Positions 33,381-42,007 of a DNA stretch of 44,786 nucleotides are shown here, piece by piece (within the stretch, counting starts at the first letter, position 1; the number at the start of each line of letters is the position of its first letter). The position numbers were made by a program, and so were the translations under genes. This stretch comes from Micromonospora sp. CPCC 205371 (GTDB taxonomy: Bacteria > Actinomycetota > Actinomycetes > Mycobacteriales > Micromonosporaceae). Where the stretch lies: NCBI RefSeq assembly GCF_026130045.1, contig NZ_JAIBNX010000044.1, forward strand, positions 1 through 44,786, in the 5' to 3' direction. The notes under the pieces are model-generated. The model saw nothing but the letters and a program-made list of their open reading frames with translations. It had not been told where the DNA came from and searched no databases.

Positions 33381-36300
33381 CGAAGGCCCCCACCAGCTGC
33401 GGGTCGTCGTCGAACTCGGTCATCTCGATGCCGTCGATCTCCGGCTGGGTCGCGGCCAGGTGCGCGGCCAGGCCGGCCACCGTCCGCTCCACCAGCAGGT
33501 CGGCCGCGTCGAGCTGCACACCGAGGTACGTGCCGATGTTGGTGACCAGGGAGATGGCCATGATGGAGTCGCCGCCGAGGTCGAAGAAGTCGGCGTTGAC
33601 ATCGACCGTCGGGAAGCCGAACGCCTCGGCCCAGCACCGGGCGATGCCGACCTCGAACTCGCTGTAGTCGCCGTCCGGGCGGCCAGTGAGCTCCACCTCC
33701 AGCGCCTCGATGGCCTCCCTGATCCGCTCCGCGGCCCGCGCCTGCTGCTCGGCGCGGGCTGCCACCGCGTCACTGATCTTCTCGGCGATCGGATCCGACA
33801 GGGCGATGTCGTACGTGCTGAGCAGGTTGACGATGTCGCCCTCGTAGTGCACCTCGCCCGCGAACACCCGGGACCGGTCCGACCGCAGGCCGGCGTCCAG
33901 GATGGACAGCCCCTGCGCGGTCGGGATCGCCTTGAAGGTCGTGTCGGTGTTAGTGCCGTACTCGACCGCCATGCCGATCTCTTTCCACGCCACCCAGTCC
34001 AGCGACAGGACGTGGCAGCGTGGGTCGGCGTTGGCCCGCGCCAGGTTGTCCAGATAGTAGTTCGCCGCCGCGTAATCTCCCTGGCCCGAGGCCGGGAAGA
34101 CCGCGGCCACCGAGGAGAAGTACGCGATGAAGTCCGGCCGGTCGTCGCGGGTGGCCTGGTCCAGCGCGAACGCCGCGTGCAGCTTCGGCCGTACCACTGC
34201 TTCGAAGTCGGCCAACGTCCGGAACGCGATCAGATTCAGGCCGGGGACGCCGGCGGCGTGCACGATGCCGTCCAGCCGGCCGAACCGGTCCCGCAGCTCG
34301 TCGACCACCCGGGTCAGTGCGTCGGGGTCGCCGGCATCGGCCTGCCGCACGTGCACGGCGGCGCCCAGCAGCTCCAGCTCGCGCAGCGCTTGCGCCAACT
34401 TGGCTGTTCGATCCTCGACGCCGCGGGCCGCCGCGAGCGCCGCCCACGTGGCTTTGTGCGGTGCCCCGGAGCGGCTGAGCAGAACCAGGTTGATGCCTGG
34501 TTGGGCGGCGGCGAAGGCCCGGCACACCGCCAGTCCGATGGCACCGGTCCCACCGGTGATCAGGTATGTGCCGCCCGGTCGGAGGTAGTCACCGCCGGTG
34601 GGCGCGATCTCGGGCAGCTCGGTGAAAAGCTCGCGATACCGCACAGGCCCGCGCAGCAGGTGCAGCCCGGGTCGGTCGGCGAGGATCTCGGCGCGCAGCT
34701 GCGCCGGCGCGGTCGCGGCGTCGATGTCGACCGACCGGGTCCGCAGGTACGGGTACTCCCGCGCGATCACCTTGGCCAGGCCGACCAGTGCCGCGTTTTC
34801 TGCCACCACCGGATCCCCCTGCGCCGCCGCCAGCGCGGATCGGGTGAGCACCACGAGGGTGACCTGGGCGGCGGCGTTGATCAATGCTCGGGTCAGCAGA
34901 AACAGACCGGACAGGTTCTTGCGTACGCGGCGGTCGAGCTCGACCGCGTCGGCGGCCGCGGCGGCCTCGGACCCCAGCGCGAAGACGACGTGGCTGTAGC
35001 CGCCGTCCACGATCAGCTCGGCGACCCGGCCGTAGTCCGCCTCACTGTGGTGAAACACCCCGCCACCCGGCCCGACCGGATCCTCGTTCGCGCCGGCCAG
35101 GCGCAGCACGTCCAGTCCGCCCAGCCCGGCGGCGGTCAGCAGCGGCCCGGCGCCGGCGGCCGGATCCACCAGCGCCAGCGCTCGGACGTCCGCCGCCGCC
35201 AGGGTCGCGGCGGGGACGGGCTCCGGGTCGAAGACGATGTCGTGGGTGATCGGCTGCGGCGCCTCATCGCGGACGCCCACGAACCGGGTCCGCCAGTCCG
35301 CCGGCAAATCGACCCAGCAGCGCCGCTCGTCGAACTCGTACGGCGGCAGGCCGACCGTGCGCGGGGCGCGTCCGGCCTGGATCGGTCGCCAGTCCAGCGG
35401 CCCACCGGCGGCGTACTCGGCGGCGACCCGCTCCAGCCCCGTGCCTGGGGTCGCCTGACTCGCCCATTGCGGGACGGTGGAGAACACCGGCGAAGCGTCG
35501 GCGGGCCGGTCCTCCGCCAGTGCGGCCAGCCGTTCGCGCAGGGCGCCAAGGCTGCTGACCACAAGACCGAGCCGGTGCCGGTGCCCGCTGCGGGAGACGT
35601 TCGTCGTGTAGCAGACGTCGGCGATGTTCTCGCCGTCGAGCGCGCCGAGGTCGATGTGGTCGACGTACTCGCGCACCAGCCGCCGCAACGACCGCTCGGT
35701 GTGCGCGCTGAGGGTGAACAGGTACGGCTCGCCGGCCGACGGCGTGGCAGGTCGTGGCTGCGCGTACTCCTCCAGCACCACGTGGCAGTTGGTGCCGCCG
35801 AGGCCGAACGCGCTGACCCCGGACCGGTGCGGGGTCGCGCCCGCGGGCCACGGCCGAGGCGTGGTGGGGATGTATACCGGTCCGTTGGCGAAGTCGATCC
35901 GCGAGTTCGGCTGGTTGAAGTTGGCCAGGGGTGGGATGGTTCGCCGGTCCAGGGTCAGCGCGGCCTTGATGAGCCCCAGGATGCCGGAGCCCTCGAACAG
36001 GTGACCGGCGTTGGCCTTCACCGTGCCGACGGCGCAGAACTGCCGGTCGTCGGTGTGCTGGCCGAACGCCTGCCGGAGGCCCTCGAACTCGATCGGGTCG
36101 CCGATGCGGGTCGCGGTGCCGTGCACCTCCAGATAGCCGAGTGTGCGCGGATCGATTCCCGCGTCGTCCCACGCGGCGAGCAGCAGCGCGGCCTGCGCCG
36201 CGGCGTCCGGGGTGGTGACGCCGTTGGTGGCGCCGTCGTGGTTCACCGCGCTTCCCTTGATCACCGCGTACACCTGGTCGCCGTCGGCGATGGCCCGGTC

Positions 36301-37071
36301 CAGCCGCTTGAGCACGACGGCGGCGGAACCCTCACCCAACCCGGTCCCGTCGGCCAGTTCGTCGAAGGTGCGGGTCATTCCGTCGGAGGACTCGATCCCG
36401 ATGTCGTTCAACGGGTGGTGCAACGGCGCGCCCACGTACCGGGCACCGGCCACAATGGCCATCTCGCAGTCGCCGACGAGCAGGGCGGTCTTGGCCAGGT
36501 GCACCGCGACCAGGGACGCGGAGCAGGCCGTGTCCACCACCAGACTGGGCCCGCGCACGTCCAGGAAGTGCGACATCCGGTTCGCCAGCATCGTCGGGAT
36601 GCTCCCGGTCAGGCCGACCTGCGACAGCGTCGGGTCGATCCGGCAGTAGTACTCCATGTAGGACTGTCCGGGGTTGGCCGCGAAGCCGACGAACACGCCC
36701 GTCCGGCTGCCTCGGATCCGATCCCCTACGTATCCGGCGTCCTCGGCCGCGACGTACATGTTCCGCATGATCATGCGAAGGTGCGGGTCCATCGTGCTGG
36801 CGTGCTTCGGCGTCATGCCAAAGAAGTCCGGGTCGAAGTTGTCGATCCGGTCGAGGAACGACCCGTTGTGGAACTGCAGGCTCCGGTCGGTCACCTCGCT
36901 GATGGCGGACGACCGCAGCAGCTCGATGAACTCCACCATCTCGGCGCGGCGCTCCGCCGGGAAGGGCCGGGTCAGGTTGCGGCCGCTGCTGATCAGGTCC
37001 CACAGCTCGTGCGTGCCGCGCACGCCTGGCAGTTCGACCGAGATGCCGATGATCGCAATGTCGTTGTCCAT
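33373..37071 (-). CDS. AT-less type I polyketide synthase module (KS-KR-ACP)
   Basis: A 1232-residue single module. KS spans about residues 3-435 with Cys183 (DTACSASL), His317 (EVHGTATRIGDP) and His357 (KANAGHLFEGSG), so it looks active. After a linker with PPYEFDERRCWVDL there is no acyltransferase domain. A ketoreductase follows at about 610-1060: structural half, then GTYLITGGTGAIG and catalytic Lys963, Ser986/987 (FSSVAAVFPASGQ), Tyr1000 and Asn1004 (YAAAN). The carrier domain has Ser1169 in FFDLGGDSIM. There is no thioesterase. The ATG at 37071 follows AGGAGG. Acyltransferase must come in trans, and two stand-alone AT genes lie just upstream in the same operon. Confidence 0.92.
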   Translation of the reverse strand: MDNDIAIIGISVELPGVRGTHELWDLISSGRNLTRPFPAERRAEMVEFIELLRSSAISEVTDRSLQFHNGSFLDRIDNFDPDFFGMTPKHASTMDPHLRMIMRNMYVAAEDAGYVGDRIRGSRTGVFVGFAANPGQSYMEYYCRIDPTLSQVGLTGSIPTMLANRMSHFLDVRGPSLVVDTACSASLVAVHLAKTALLVGDCEMAIVAGARYVGAPLHHPLNDIGIESSDGMTRTFDELADGTGLGEGSAAVVLKRLDRAIADGDQVYAVIKGSAVNHDGATNGVTTPDAAAQAALLLAAWDDAGIDPRTLGYLEVHGTATRIGDPIEFEGLRQAFGQHTDDRQFCAVGTVKANAGHLFEGSGILGLIKAALTLDRRTIPPLANFNQPNSRIDFANGPVYIPTTPRPWPAGATPHRSGVSAFGLGGTNCHVVLEEYAQPRPATPSAGEPYLFTLSAHTERSLRRLVREYVDHIDLGALDGENIADVCYTTNVSRSGHRHRLGLVVSSLGALRERLAALAEDRPADASPVFSTVPQWASQATPGTGLERVAAEYAAGGPLDWRPIQAGRAPRTVGLPPYEFDERRCWVDLPADWRTRFVGVRDEAPQPITHDIVFDPEPVPAATLAAADVRALALVDPAAGAGPLLTAAGLGGLDVLRLAGANEDPVGPGGGVFHHSEADYGRVAELIVDGGYSHVVFALGSEAAAAADAVELDRRVRKNLSGLFLLTRALINAAAQVTLVVLTRSALAAAQGDPVVAENAALVGLAKVIAREYPYLRTRSVDIDAATAPAQLRAEILADRPGLHLLRGPVRYRELFTELPEIAPTGGDYLRPGGTYLITGGTGAIGLAVCRAFAAAQPGINLVLLSRSGAPHKATWAALAAARGVEDRTAKLAQALRELELLGAAVHVRQADAGDPDALTRVVDELRDRFGRLDGIVHAAGVPGLNLIAFRTLADFEAVVRPKLHAAFALDQATRDDRPDFIAYFSSVAAVFPASGQGDYAAANYYLDNLARANADPRCHVLSLDWVAWKEIGMAVEYGTNTDTTFKAIPTAQGLSILDAGLRSDRSRVFAGEVHYEGDIVNLLSTYDIALSDPIAEKISDAVAARAEQQARAAERIREAIEALEVELTGRPDGDYSEFEVGIARCWAEAFGFPTVDVNADFFDLGGDSIMAISLVTNIGTYLGVQLDAADLLVERTVAGLAAHLAATQPEIDGIEMTEFDDDPQLVGAFDA

Positions 37072-37097
37072 CGCTACCTCCTGGTGGCGTGCTGGGT

Positions 37098-37937
37098 TCA
37101 CCCGATCCCCTTGATCAGGCTCGTTAGCGTGGTGCCGTTGACCTCGTCGAATGTCTGGACGCCCGCCGCCCGGAGGGTCAGCACGGCGCGCACCCACTCG
37201 ACCGGGCTGGCGATCTGGCGGCTGAGCAGGTCCGCGGCCTGTGTGGGCTCGAACCGTTGGCCGGTCACGCTGGAGACGACCGGCGCGTGGCCGGCGTCGA
37301 AGTGGACCCCGCGCAGCGCCTGGCTGAACGCCCGGCCGGCGGCGGCCATCAGCGGGGTGTGGAACGGGCCGCTGACATTGAGCATGGACACCTGCCGGGC
37401 GCCGGACCGCTTCAGCACCGACGACGCCATGCCGAGCTGGGACCGTTCGCCCGCGATGACCGTCTGCCGATCGGAGTTGCGGTTGGCCACGTAGACCTGC
37501 GGCAGGCCGGCGGCCATCAGCGTGCGCTCCACCTGCACGGCCGCCAGGCCGGCGACCGCGGCCATGCCGCCGCCGGGTACCCGAGCCATTAGGTCCGCGC
37601 GGTCGCGGACCAGAGCCAGGGCGGTACGCAGGTCCAGGCACCCGGCCGCGACCAGCGCGTTGTATTCACCCAGGCTGTGCCCGGCAAAGTACCGGTACCG
37701 GTCGGGATGCCGCGTCATCGCGCGCACCGCCAGCAGCGCGTTGACAAAGAAGATGGCCGGCTGCGCAAACCGGGTGTCGCGCAGCCGTCGCGCGCCGTCG
37801 CCGTCGAGGCACAGCTCGGTGATCGAGTAGCCGAGGATGGTGTCTGCCTCGGCGACCTGGTCCGGGAATTCGGCGAACAGGTTCGGGTCCACGTCGCGCA
37901 GGTGGGTGCCCTGTCCTGGGAACAGCAGACAGTACAT
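37098..37937 (-). CDS. Trans-acting malonyl-type acyltransferase
   Basis: A 279-residue FabD/PedD-like acyltransferase that should load the AT-less PKS. It starts MYCLLFPGQGTHLRDVD; the catalytic Ser88 lies in FAGHSLGEYNALVAAG; an Arg occurs in RDRADLMARV; catalytic His193 lies in NVSGPFHTPLM; and the C-terminal segment is DFEVNGTTLTSLIKGI-like (FDEVNGTTLTSLIKG). The extender is presumably malonyl-CoA; I do not assign specificity. The ATG at 37937 follows AAAGGAGCG. The gene lies 26 bp before the PKS and 49 bp after the other acyltransferase gene. Confidence 0.9.
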   Translation of the reverse strand: MYCLLFPGQGTHLRDVDPNLFAEFPDQVAEADTILGYSITELCLDGDGARRLRDTRFAQPAIFFVNALLAVRAMTRHPDRYRYFAGHSLGEYNALVAAGCLDLRTALALVRDRADLMARVPGGGMAAVAGLAAVQVERTLMAAGLPQVYVANRNSDRQTVIAGERSQLGMASSVLKRSGARQVSMLNVSGPFHTPLMAAAGRAFSQALRGVHFDAGHAPVVSSVTGQRFEPTQAADLLSRQIASPVEWVRAVLTLRAAGVQTFDEVNGTTLTSLIKGIG

Positions 37938-37986
37938 TTTGGACGCTCCTTTCGTTGCGTGCGTATACGCGCGGTCGGTCGCAGGC

Positions 37987-39075
37987 TCAGCGCCGGTGCG
38001 ACGCGACCGTCTGCGCCAGCGGGTAGCCGGCCTCACGTAGGAAGGTTTTGGCGAAGACCTGGGCGGATAGGCCGGGTCCGAAGTAGACGGCGGAGTCCGG
38101 CGCGTGGCTACTGACCGTGCGGGCCAGCATCGTCCGCCAGTCCAGCGGCCGGCACAGCGACTGCCTGGCCAGATCGAGATAGAGATCTGCCGAGTGCTGA
38201 AGGTTTGCGACAGGCTCGGTGCAGTACACCGGCATCCGAAGGTCGCCACCGTCCACGCGGCCGGCGGCGGCGAAGTCGGCGGCCAGCTGTTGTATCGCCG
38301 ACTCGAGCAAGCTGCTATGGAACGGCGCGGTGGTGCTCAGGAAGAACCACCGCACCCCCGGCCGGCCGAGCACGTCCTCGTTGGCCAACCAGAACTCCAC
38401 CAGCGCGGTCGGCCGCCCGGTCAGCACGTGCGACCTGGATCCGTTGACCAATCCCACCTCGACCGCAGCCGGGCCGGCCCGCCCGTTGTGCGTGTCCACC
38501 ATGGTGTGCACGTCCGCCGAGCCGAGGCCGGAGATGCCGGCCATCGGGCCCGGTGGAGTCGTCGCGTGGCCGCGGGCCAGGTATTCCCGGGCGCCCTGCG
38601 GATCGATTCGGCAGTCGCCGGCCACCTGATGGGCGCGCAGCAGAGTCAGCGCCAACATGGTGATCGACACGCGGCAGGCATTGGCGAACGCTCGCCGGTC
38701 TGCGTGCCCCATCGCGGCCACCGTGGCCGCGTACATTCCGAGGCTGTGCCCCAACGCGGCGACCGGCGGGCGGCCGATCCTCGGCTGGAGCAGGCAGAGC
38801 TGGTAGATGTGCGTACACAGGCCCTCGACGATCGAGCTCGCCGGGTGTCCGCGGGCGGGTGCCGCAGTGCCCCCGAGCCAGTCGTGCAGCGGTAGGCCGG
38901 CAGGCAGGTACCGCTCGTACGCGTCCCGGCCGACGAGTTCCAGTCCCTCGTCGAGCGCGGCGAAGACCGCCGCGAAGAACGCGACGTTCTCCGGTCTTCG
39001 ATACAACTCACGCAGCTCAACCAGCGGAGGCCCATCGCCTCCGCCGAGCCCGCCAAAAAGAAACACCGATCGCAT
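37987..39075 (-). CDS. Second stand-alone acyltransferase, SAT/FAS-like
   Basis: A 362-residue acyltransferase-fold protein, first gene of the PKS operon. The nucleophile is Ser111 in ALGHSLGMYAATVAAMG, the His is near 253 in STTAPFHSSLL, and VYFGPGLSAQVF is near the C-terminus. The long N-terminal part (VFLFGGLGGGDGPPLVELRELY, then ASSIVEGLCTHIYQLCLLQP) and the helical insert after the nucleophile resemble starter-unit acyltransferases of fungal iterative PKSs and the transferase parts of fungal-type FAS, not FabD. It may select a starter acyl group or edit stalled chains (a PedC-like role). The ATG at 39075 is chosen because homology starts there. Confidence 0.75.
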   Translation of the reverse strand: MRSVFLFGGLGGGDGPPLVELRELYRRPENVAFFAAVFAALDEGLELVGRDAYERYLPAGLPLHDWLGGTAAPARGHPASSIVEGLCTHIYQLCLLQPRIGRPPVAALGHSLGMYAATVAAMGHADRRAFANACRVSITMLALTLLRAHQVAGDCRIDPQGAREYLARGHATTPPGPMAGISGLGSADVHTMVDTHNGRAGPAAVEVGLVNGSRSHVLTGRPTALVEFWLANEDVLGRPGVRWFFLSTTAPFHSSLLESAIQQLAADFAAAGRVDGGDLRMPVYCTEPVANLQHSADLYLDLARQSLCRPLDWRTMLARTVSSHAPDSAVYFGPGLSAQVFAKTFLREAGYPLAQTVASHRR

Positions 39076-39117
39076 TTGAGCAACGTATCGGCGGCGTCTG
39101 GAATCGCTGTGGAATAA

Positions 39118-39139
39118 ACATTGAATTGACATTGAATTG
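39118..39139. promoter_or_regulatory. 11-bp tandem repeat, probable SARP operator
   Basis: ACATTGAATTG occurs twice head to tail at 39118-39128 and 39129-39139, a perfect 11-bp period. It lies in the 174-bp AT-rich gap between the PKS operon (leftward) and the condensation-protein gene (rightward). SARPs bind heptamer direct repeats spaced by 11 bp next to a -10 box; TAAAGT follows on the + strand at 39142-39147. Two SARPs are encoded nearby. Confidence 0.65.
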
Positions 39140-39249
39140 TGTAAAGTCCACGTTACAACGGGTCAGACGTATTTGTATGGCCGAGTGCGCTGATAACATT
39201 TCCGCCACCAGATAGGACCGCTCTATTTTGCCGATGCGGGAGTTGACCG

Positions 39250-41028
39250 ATGAAGCAGGCAATCCAATCTGTTGCGCTGTCGCCCAGGCCGCCGCTGCTG
39301 GTCCGGTACGCCTGCGGGCCGGCGAAGGCGGGCCCACCTACCCTCGGGCAGCTCAACGTCGCCCAATGGCTTCAGACTGAGCCCGGTGCGTACCACGCCA
39401 CCGTTGGTGGCGAGCTGAATGTGCCGGCCGGGGCGCGCCTGGACGACGTGGCGGAGGCGCTCGCCATCCTGCTGGCCCGGCATGAGACGCTGCGCACCTC
39501 GTTCGCCGAGACCGAGCCTGCCACCCAGCATGTCGCGCCGGCCGGCGCGCTGATCGTCGACGTCTACGACATCGACGGGCCGGATCCGATCGACCGTGGC
39601 GCCGTCGCCGACGAGCTGGGCCGGCGGCTGCGGGCGGCGCCGCCGTGCTCGACACCGCCGCTGCTGATGTGGGTCGCGGTGGCCACACGGGATGGCGAGG
39701 TCCGGGCCGCTGTCGTCGGGTACTCGCACCTGATCGTCGACGACCGCGCGCTGGAGATCCTCAACCGCGAGTTCGCCGTCCTGGTCGGCGATCCGGCCGC
39801 GCGACGCCTCGGCCGGCGCCGGCACCAGCCGCTGGACCAGGCGCTGCTGGAAGGCTCCCCGACGGTGCGCCGCCGGACCGAGGCGGCGCTGTCGTTGTGG
39901 GAGGACCGGCTGACCAGGATGTCGGCGTGCCTCTACGCCGCGCCCCGCACGGCGGCCGAGGGCGAGTCCCTGTCGGGGGAGCTGTCCTCGCCGGCCGCCG
40001 CGGCGGCGCTGCCGCGGGTGGCGGCCCGCACCGGCATGAGCCGGTCCAGCGCGGTGCTGGCCGCGGTGTGCGCGGTGCTCGCCCGGCGCACCGGCCACCG
40101 GGAGCTGATTTTCCCGACCCTGTCGGGCAACCGGTTCGAGCGGCACCTGATCGACTACGTCGGCACGCTGGCCCAGGGCACCCTGCTGGCGGTCGACATC
40201 GGCCCGGTCCGCTTCGACGAGCTGATCCGCGGCTGCTGGACCGCGGTGGTGGAGGCCAGCCGCAACGGCCTGTATCACGCGTACCACCGGATGGCGCTGA
40301 CCGAGCGTGTCGCGCACCAGCGTGGCGTCCACTTTGACCTGGCGCCGCTGTTCAACAGCGTCGTGGTCGAGGACCCGCGGGTCGCTCCCGGCGTCGGCTC
40401 GCCGTCGCCCGCTTCCGCGCCGTCGCCTGCGACGCTGCGGTGGGAGCCGAGGCCGGCAACGCCGACCATGCTCCGGTTCGATCTGTACCAGGTGGAGCCC
40501 GTGCTCCGGCTCAACCTCTGGAGTGGTGACACCGCCCGAATGCCGCGCACCGAGATGCGGGCCCTGCTGCTCGCGGTCGAGCGGCTACTGGTGGCCGCGG
40601 CCGAGGAGGACCTGGACCACGAGCGGGTGGGCCGAATCATCGACCTGCCGCCGCTGGATCGCGGCCCGGGGTGGCTGCTGATCGATTCCTGCTGGGTGGA
40701 GCTCGCCGAGGTGCAGCGCCTGCTCGACGCCGCGCTCGGCCCGGCGGTAGCCCGGGTCTTCCCGGTGGCGGGCGGCCGCACGCTGGTGGCCTACCTGGCC
40801 GCGGACGGCCCCGCTCGCAGCCCGGAAGAGGCCCACAGCCGCTGCATGGCCGCGCTGGCAGGGCGGCACACGGCGATGGCGCCGCAGCACTACGTCGTGT
40901 GCGCGACCGCCCCGGCCGACCCGGCCGATGCGGGTGCCTGGACAGACGTGATCGCCGAGGGTTCCGGCCGTCACGGGTGCGCCGCCGGACCGTCAGGTGA
41001 GCTCCGCGGCCCGTCGCACACCGGGTAA
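39250..41028 (+). CDS. Free condensation-domain protein with adenylation-C-like tail
   Basis: A 592-residue protein. Residues 30-460 follow the NRPS condensation fold: PTLGQLNVAQWLQ, LAILLARHETLRTSF, then GYSHLIVDDRAL in the place of HHxxxDG, keeping catalytic His160 and Asp164 but with Ser for the first His and Asp for Gly. The later strand IFPTLSGNRFERHLIDYVGTLAQ resembles the NR-x3-VG region. Residues from about 485 (CWVELAEVQRLL, then VARVFPVAGGRTLVAYLA and AMAPQHYVV) look like the C-terminal subdomain of an adenylation domain without its N-terminal core. It may form an ester or amide between the polyketide and an amine or alcohol. The ATG at 39250 follows GGGAG. Confidence 0.8.
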   Translation: MKQAIQSVALSPRPPLLVRYACGPAKAGPPTLGQLNVAQWLQTEPGAYHATVGGELNVPAGARLDDVAEALAILLARHETLRTSFAETEPATQHVAPAGALIVDVYDIDGPDPIDRGAVADELGRRLRAAPPCSTPPLLMWVAVATRDGEVRAAVVGYSHLIVDDRALEILNREFAVLVGDPAARRLGRRRHQPLDQALLEGSPTVRRRTEAALSLWEDRLTRMSACLYAAPRTAAEGESLSGELSSPAAAAALPRVAARTGMSRSSAVLAAVCAVLARRTGHRELIFPTLSGNRFERHLIDYVGTLAQGTLLAVDIGPVRFDELIRGCWTAVVEASRNGLYHAYHRMALTERVAHQRGVHFDLAPLFNSVVVEDPRVAPGVGSPSPASAPSPATLRWEPRPATPTMLRFDLYQVEPVLRLNLWSGDTARMPRTEMRALLLAVERLLVAAAEEDLDHERVGRIIDLPPLDRGPGWLLIDSCWVELAEVQRLLDAALGPAVARVFPVAGGRTLVAYLAADGPARSPEEAHSRCMAALAGRHTAMAPQHYVVCATAPADPADAGAWTDVIAEGSGRHGCAAGPSGELRGPSHTG

Positions 41029-41033
41029 CGACG

Positions 41034-41990
41034 ATGGGGACCGTTCTGTCAGAAGTCATGACCGGGGAGGCGGCGGCGCTGTACGAGCGCCTGCTCAGGG
41101 CCGGCGAGCTGCGGTTCGCGGAGCATCCGGACCTGCGCGAGTCGACGCCCGCCAGCGAACTGGTGAAACGAGGTTTCGCCCGAGAACGTCACGCCGGTAC
41201 GGCGGCTCTGGTGCCGGTGGGTCCAGCCCATGCCGTCGACAACGCCATCTTCGAGATCCAACGGCAGATCTTCGAGCAGTACCGGACGCTGCTGAGGCTG
41301 CGTGAGGAGACCGAGCGACTGCAGCGGCGCTACCTTACGCCGCACCACCACACCGTGCCCGAAAGTGCGATGCAGTTGGTGGATCCGGCGGAGGCTGACG
41401 CGCTCTGCCTCCAGCTGCGCCGCTCGGCGCGGCGGGAGGTGGCGTGCATCAAGACCGAACACGCCGGCTGGCCGTCCGATCCGGCCGCGGCCGGACCACC
41501 GCCGGACGGGATGACCGAGCGCGGAATCCCGTACCGCACCATCTTCCCGCGGACCCTGCTGGAGTCTCCTGGCATGAAACAGCGGCTCAACGACACCAAC
41601 CAGGCCGGCTGGGAGTACCGCGTCTATCCGGCACTGCCGGCGGCGATGATGATTATCGACGACGCGGCGGCGCTCCTGCCGCTCGGTTCGGCGTCCGTCG
41701 GCGGCGCGGCGCTGGTCCGCGCACCGGCCATCGTGGCCTGCCTGCGCGCCTACTTCGAACTGCTGTGGAGCCGGTCCGTTCCGTTGGCCGGCGCTGCGGG
41801 CACGCTCAGCCCCGAGGAGGGGCAGGTGCTCCGGCTCGTGCTCATCGGCATGACCGACCAGGCGATCGCCCGCCATCTCGGGGTCAGTGAGCGGACCGTG
41901 CGCCGGCGCATCGGCACCCTCATGCGCGTCCTCGGTGTCGACAACCGGGTGACGATGGCGGTCACCGCGACCCGGGAGGGTTGGGGGTGA
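41034..41990 (+). CDS. LuxR-type HTH regulator
   Basis: A 318-residue regulator, five bases after the condensation gene and so probably co-transcribed. The N-terminal part (EAAALYERLLRAGELRF) and a coiled segment (EIQRQIFEQYRTLLRLREETERLQRRY) lead to a sensor-like middle region. The C-terminal helix-turn-helix is LSPEEGQVLRLVLIGMTDQAIARHLGVSERTVRRRIGTLMRVLGV. No receiver domain is present. The layout parallels the LuxR-type protein at 28858-29886 and the TrmB-LuxR family of actinomycetes. It ends convergently 17 bp from the Eis-type gene. Confidence 0.84.
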   Translation: MGTVLSEVMTGEAAALYERLLRAGELRFAEHPDLRESTPASELVKRGFARERHAGTAALVPVGPAHAVDNAIFEIQRQIFEQYRTLLRLREETERLQRRYLTPHHHTVPESAMQLVDPAEADALCLQLRRSARREVACIKTEHAGWPSDPAAAGPPPDGMTERGIPYRTIFPRTLLESPGMKQRLNDTNQAGWEYRVYPALPAAMMIIDDAAALLPLGSASVGGAALVRAPAIVACLRAYFELLWSRSVPLAGAAGTLSPEEGQVLRLVLIGMTDQAIARHLGVSERTVRRRIGTLMRVLGVDNRVTMAVTATREGWG

Positions 41991-42007
41991 CGGTGTGCCG
42001 GCGGACC

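Noticed and set aside
32941-37494. Rightward 1517-codon open frame opposite the PKS gene.
   Set aside because: Arg/Gly/Val-rich shadow caused by high GC; the opposite strand encodes clear KS, KR and ACP domains.
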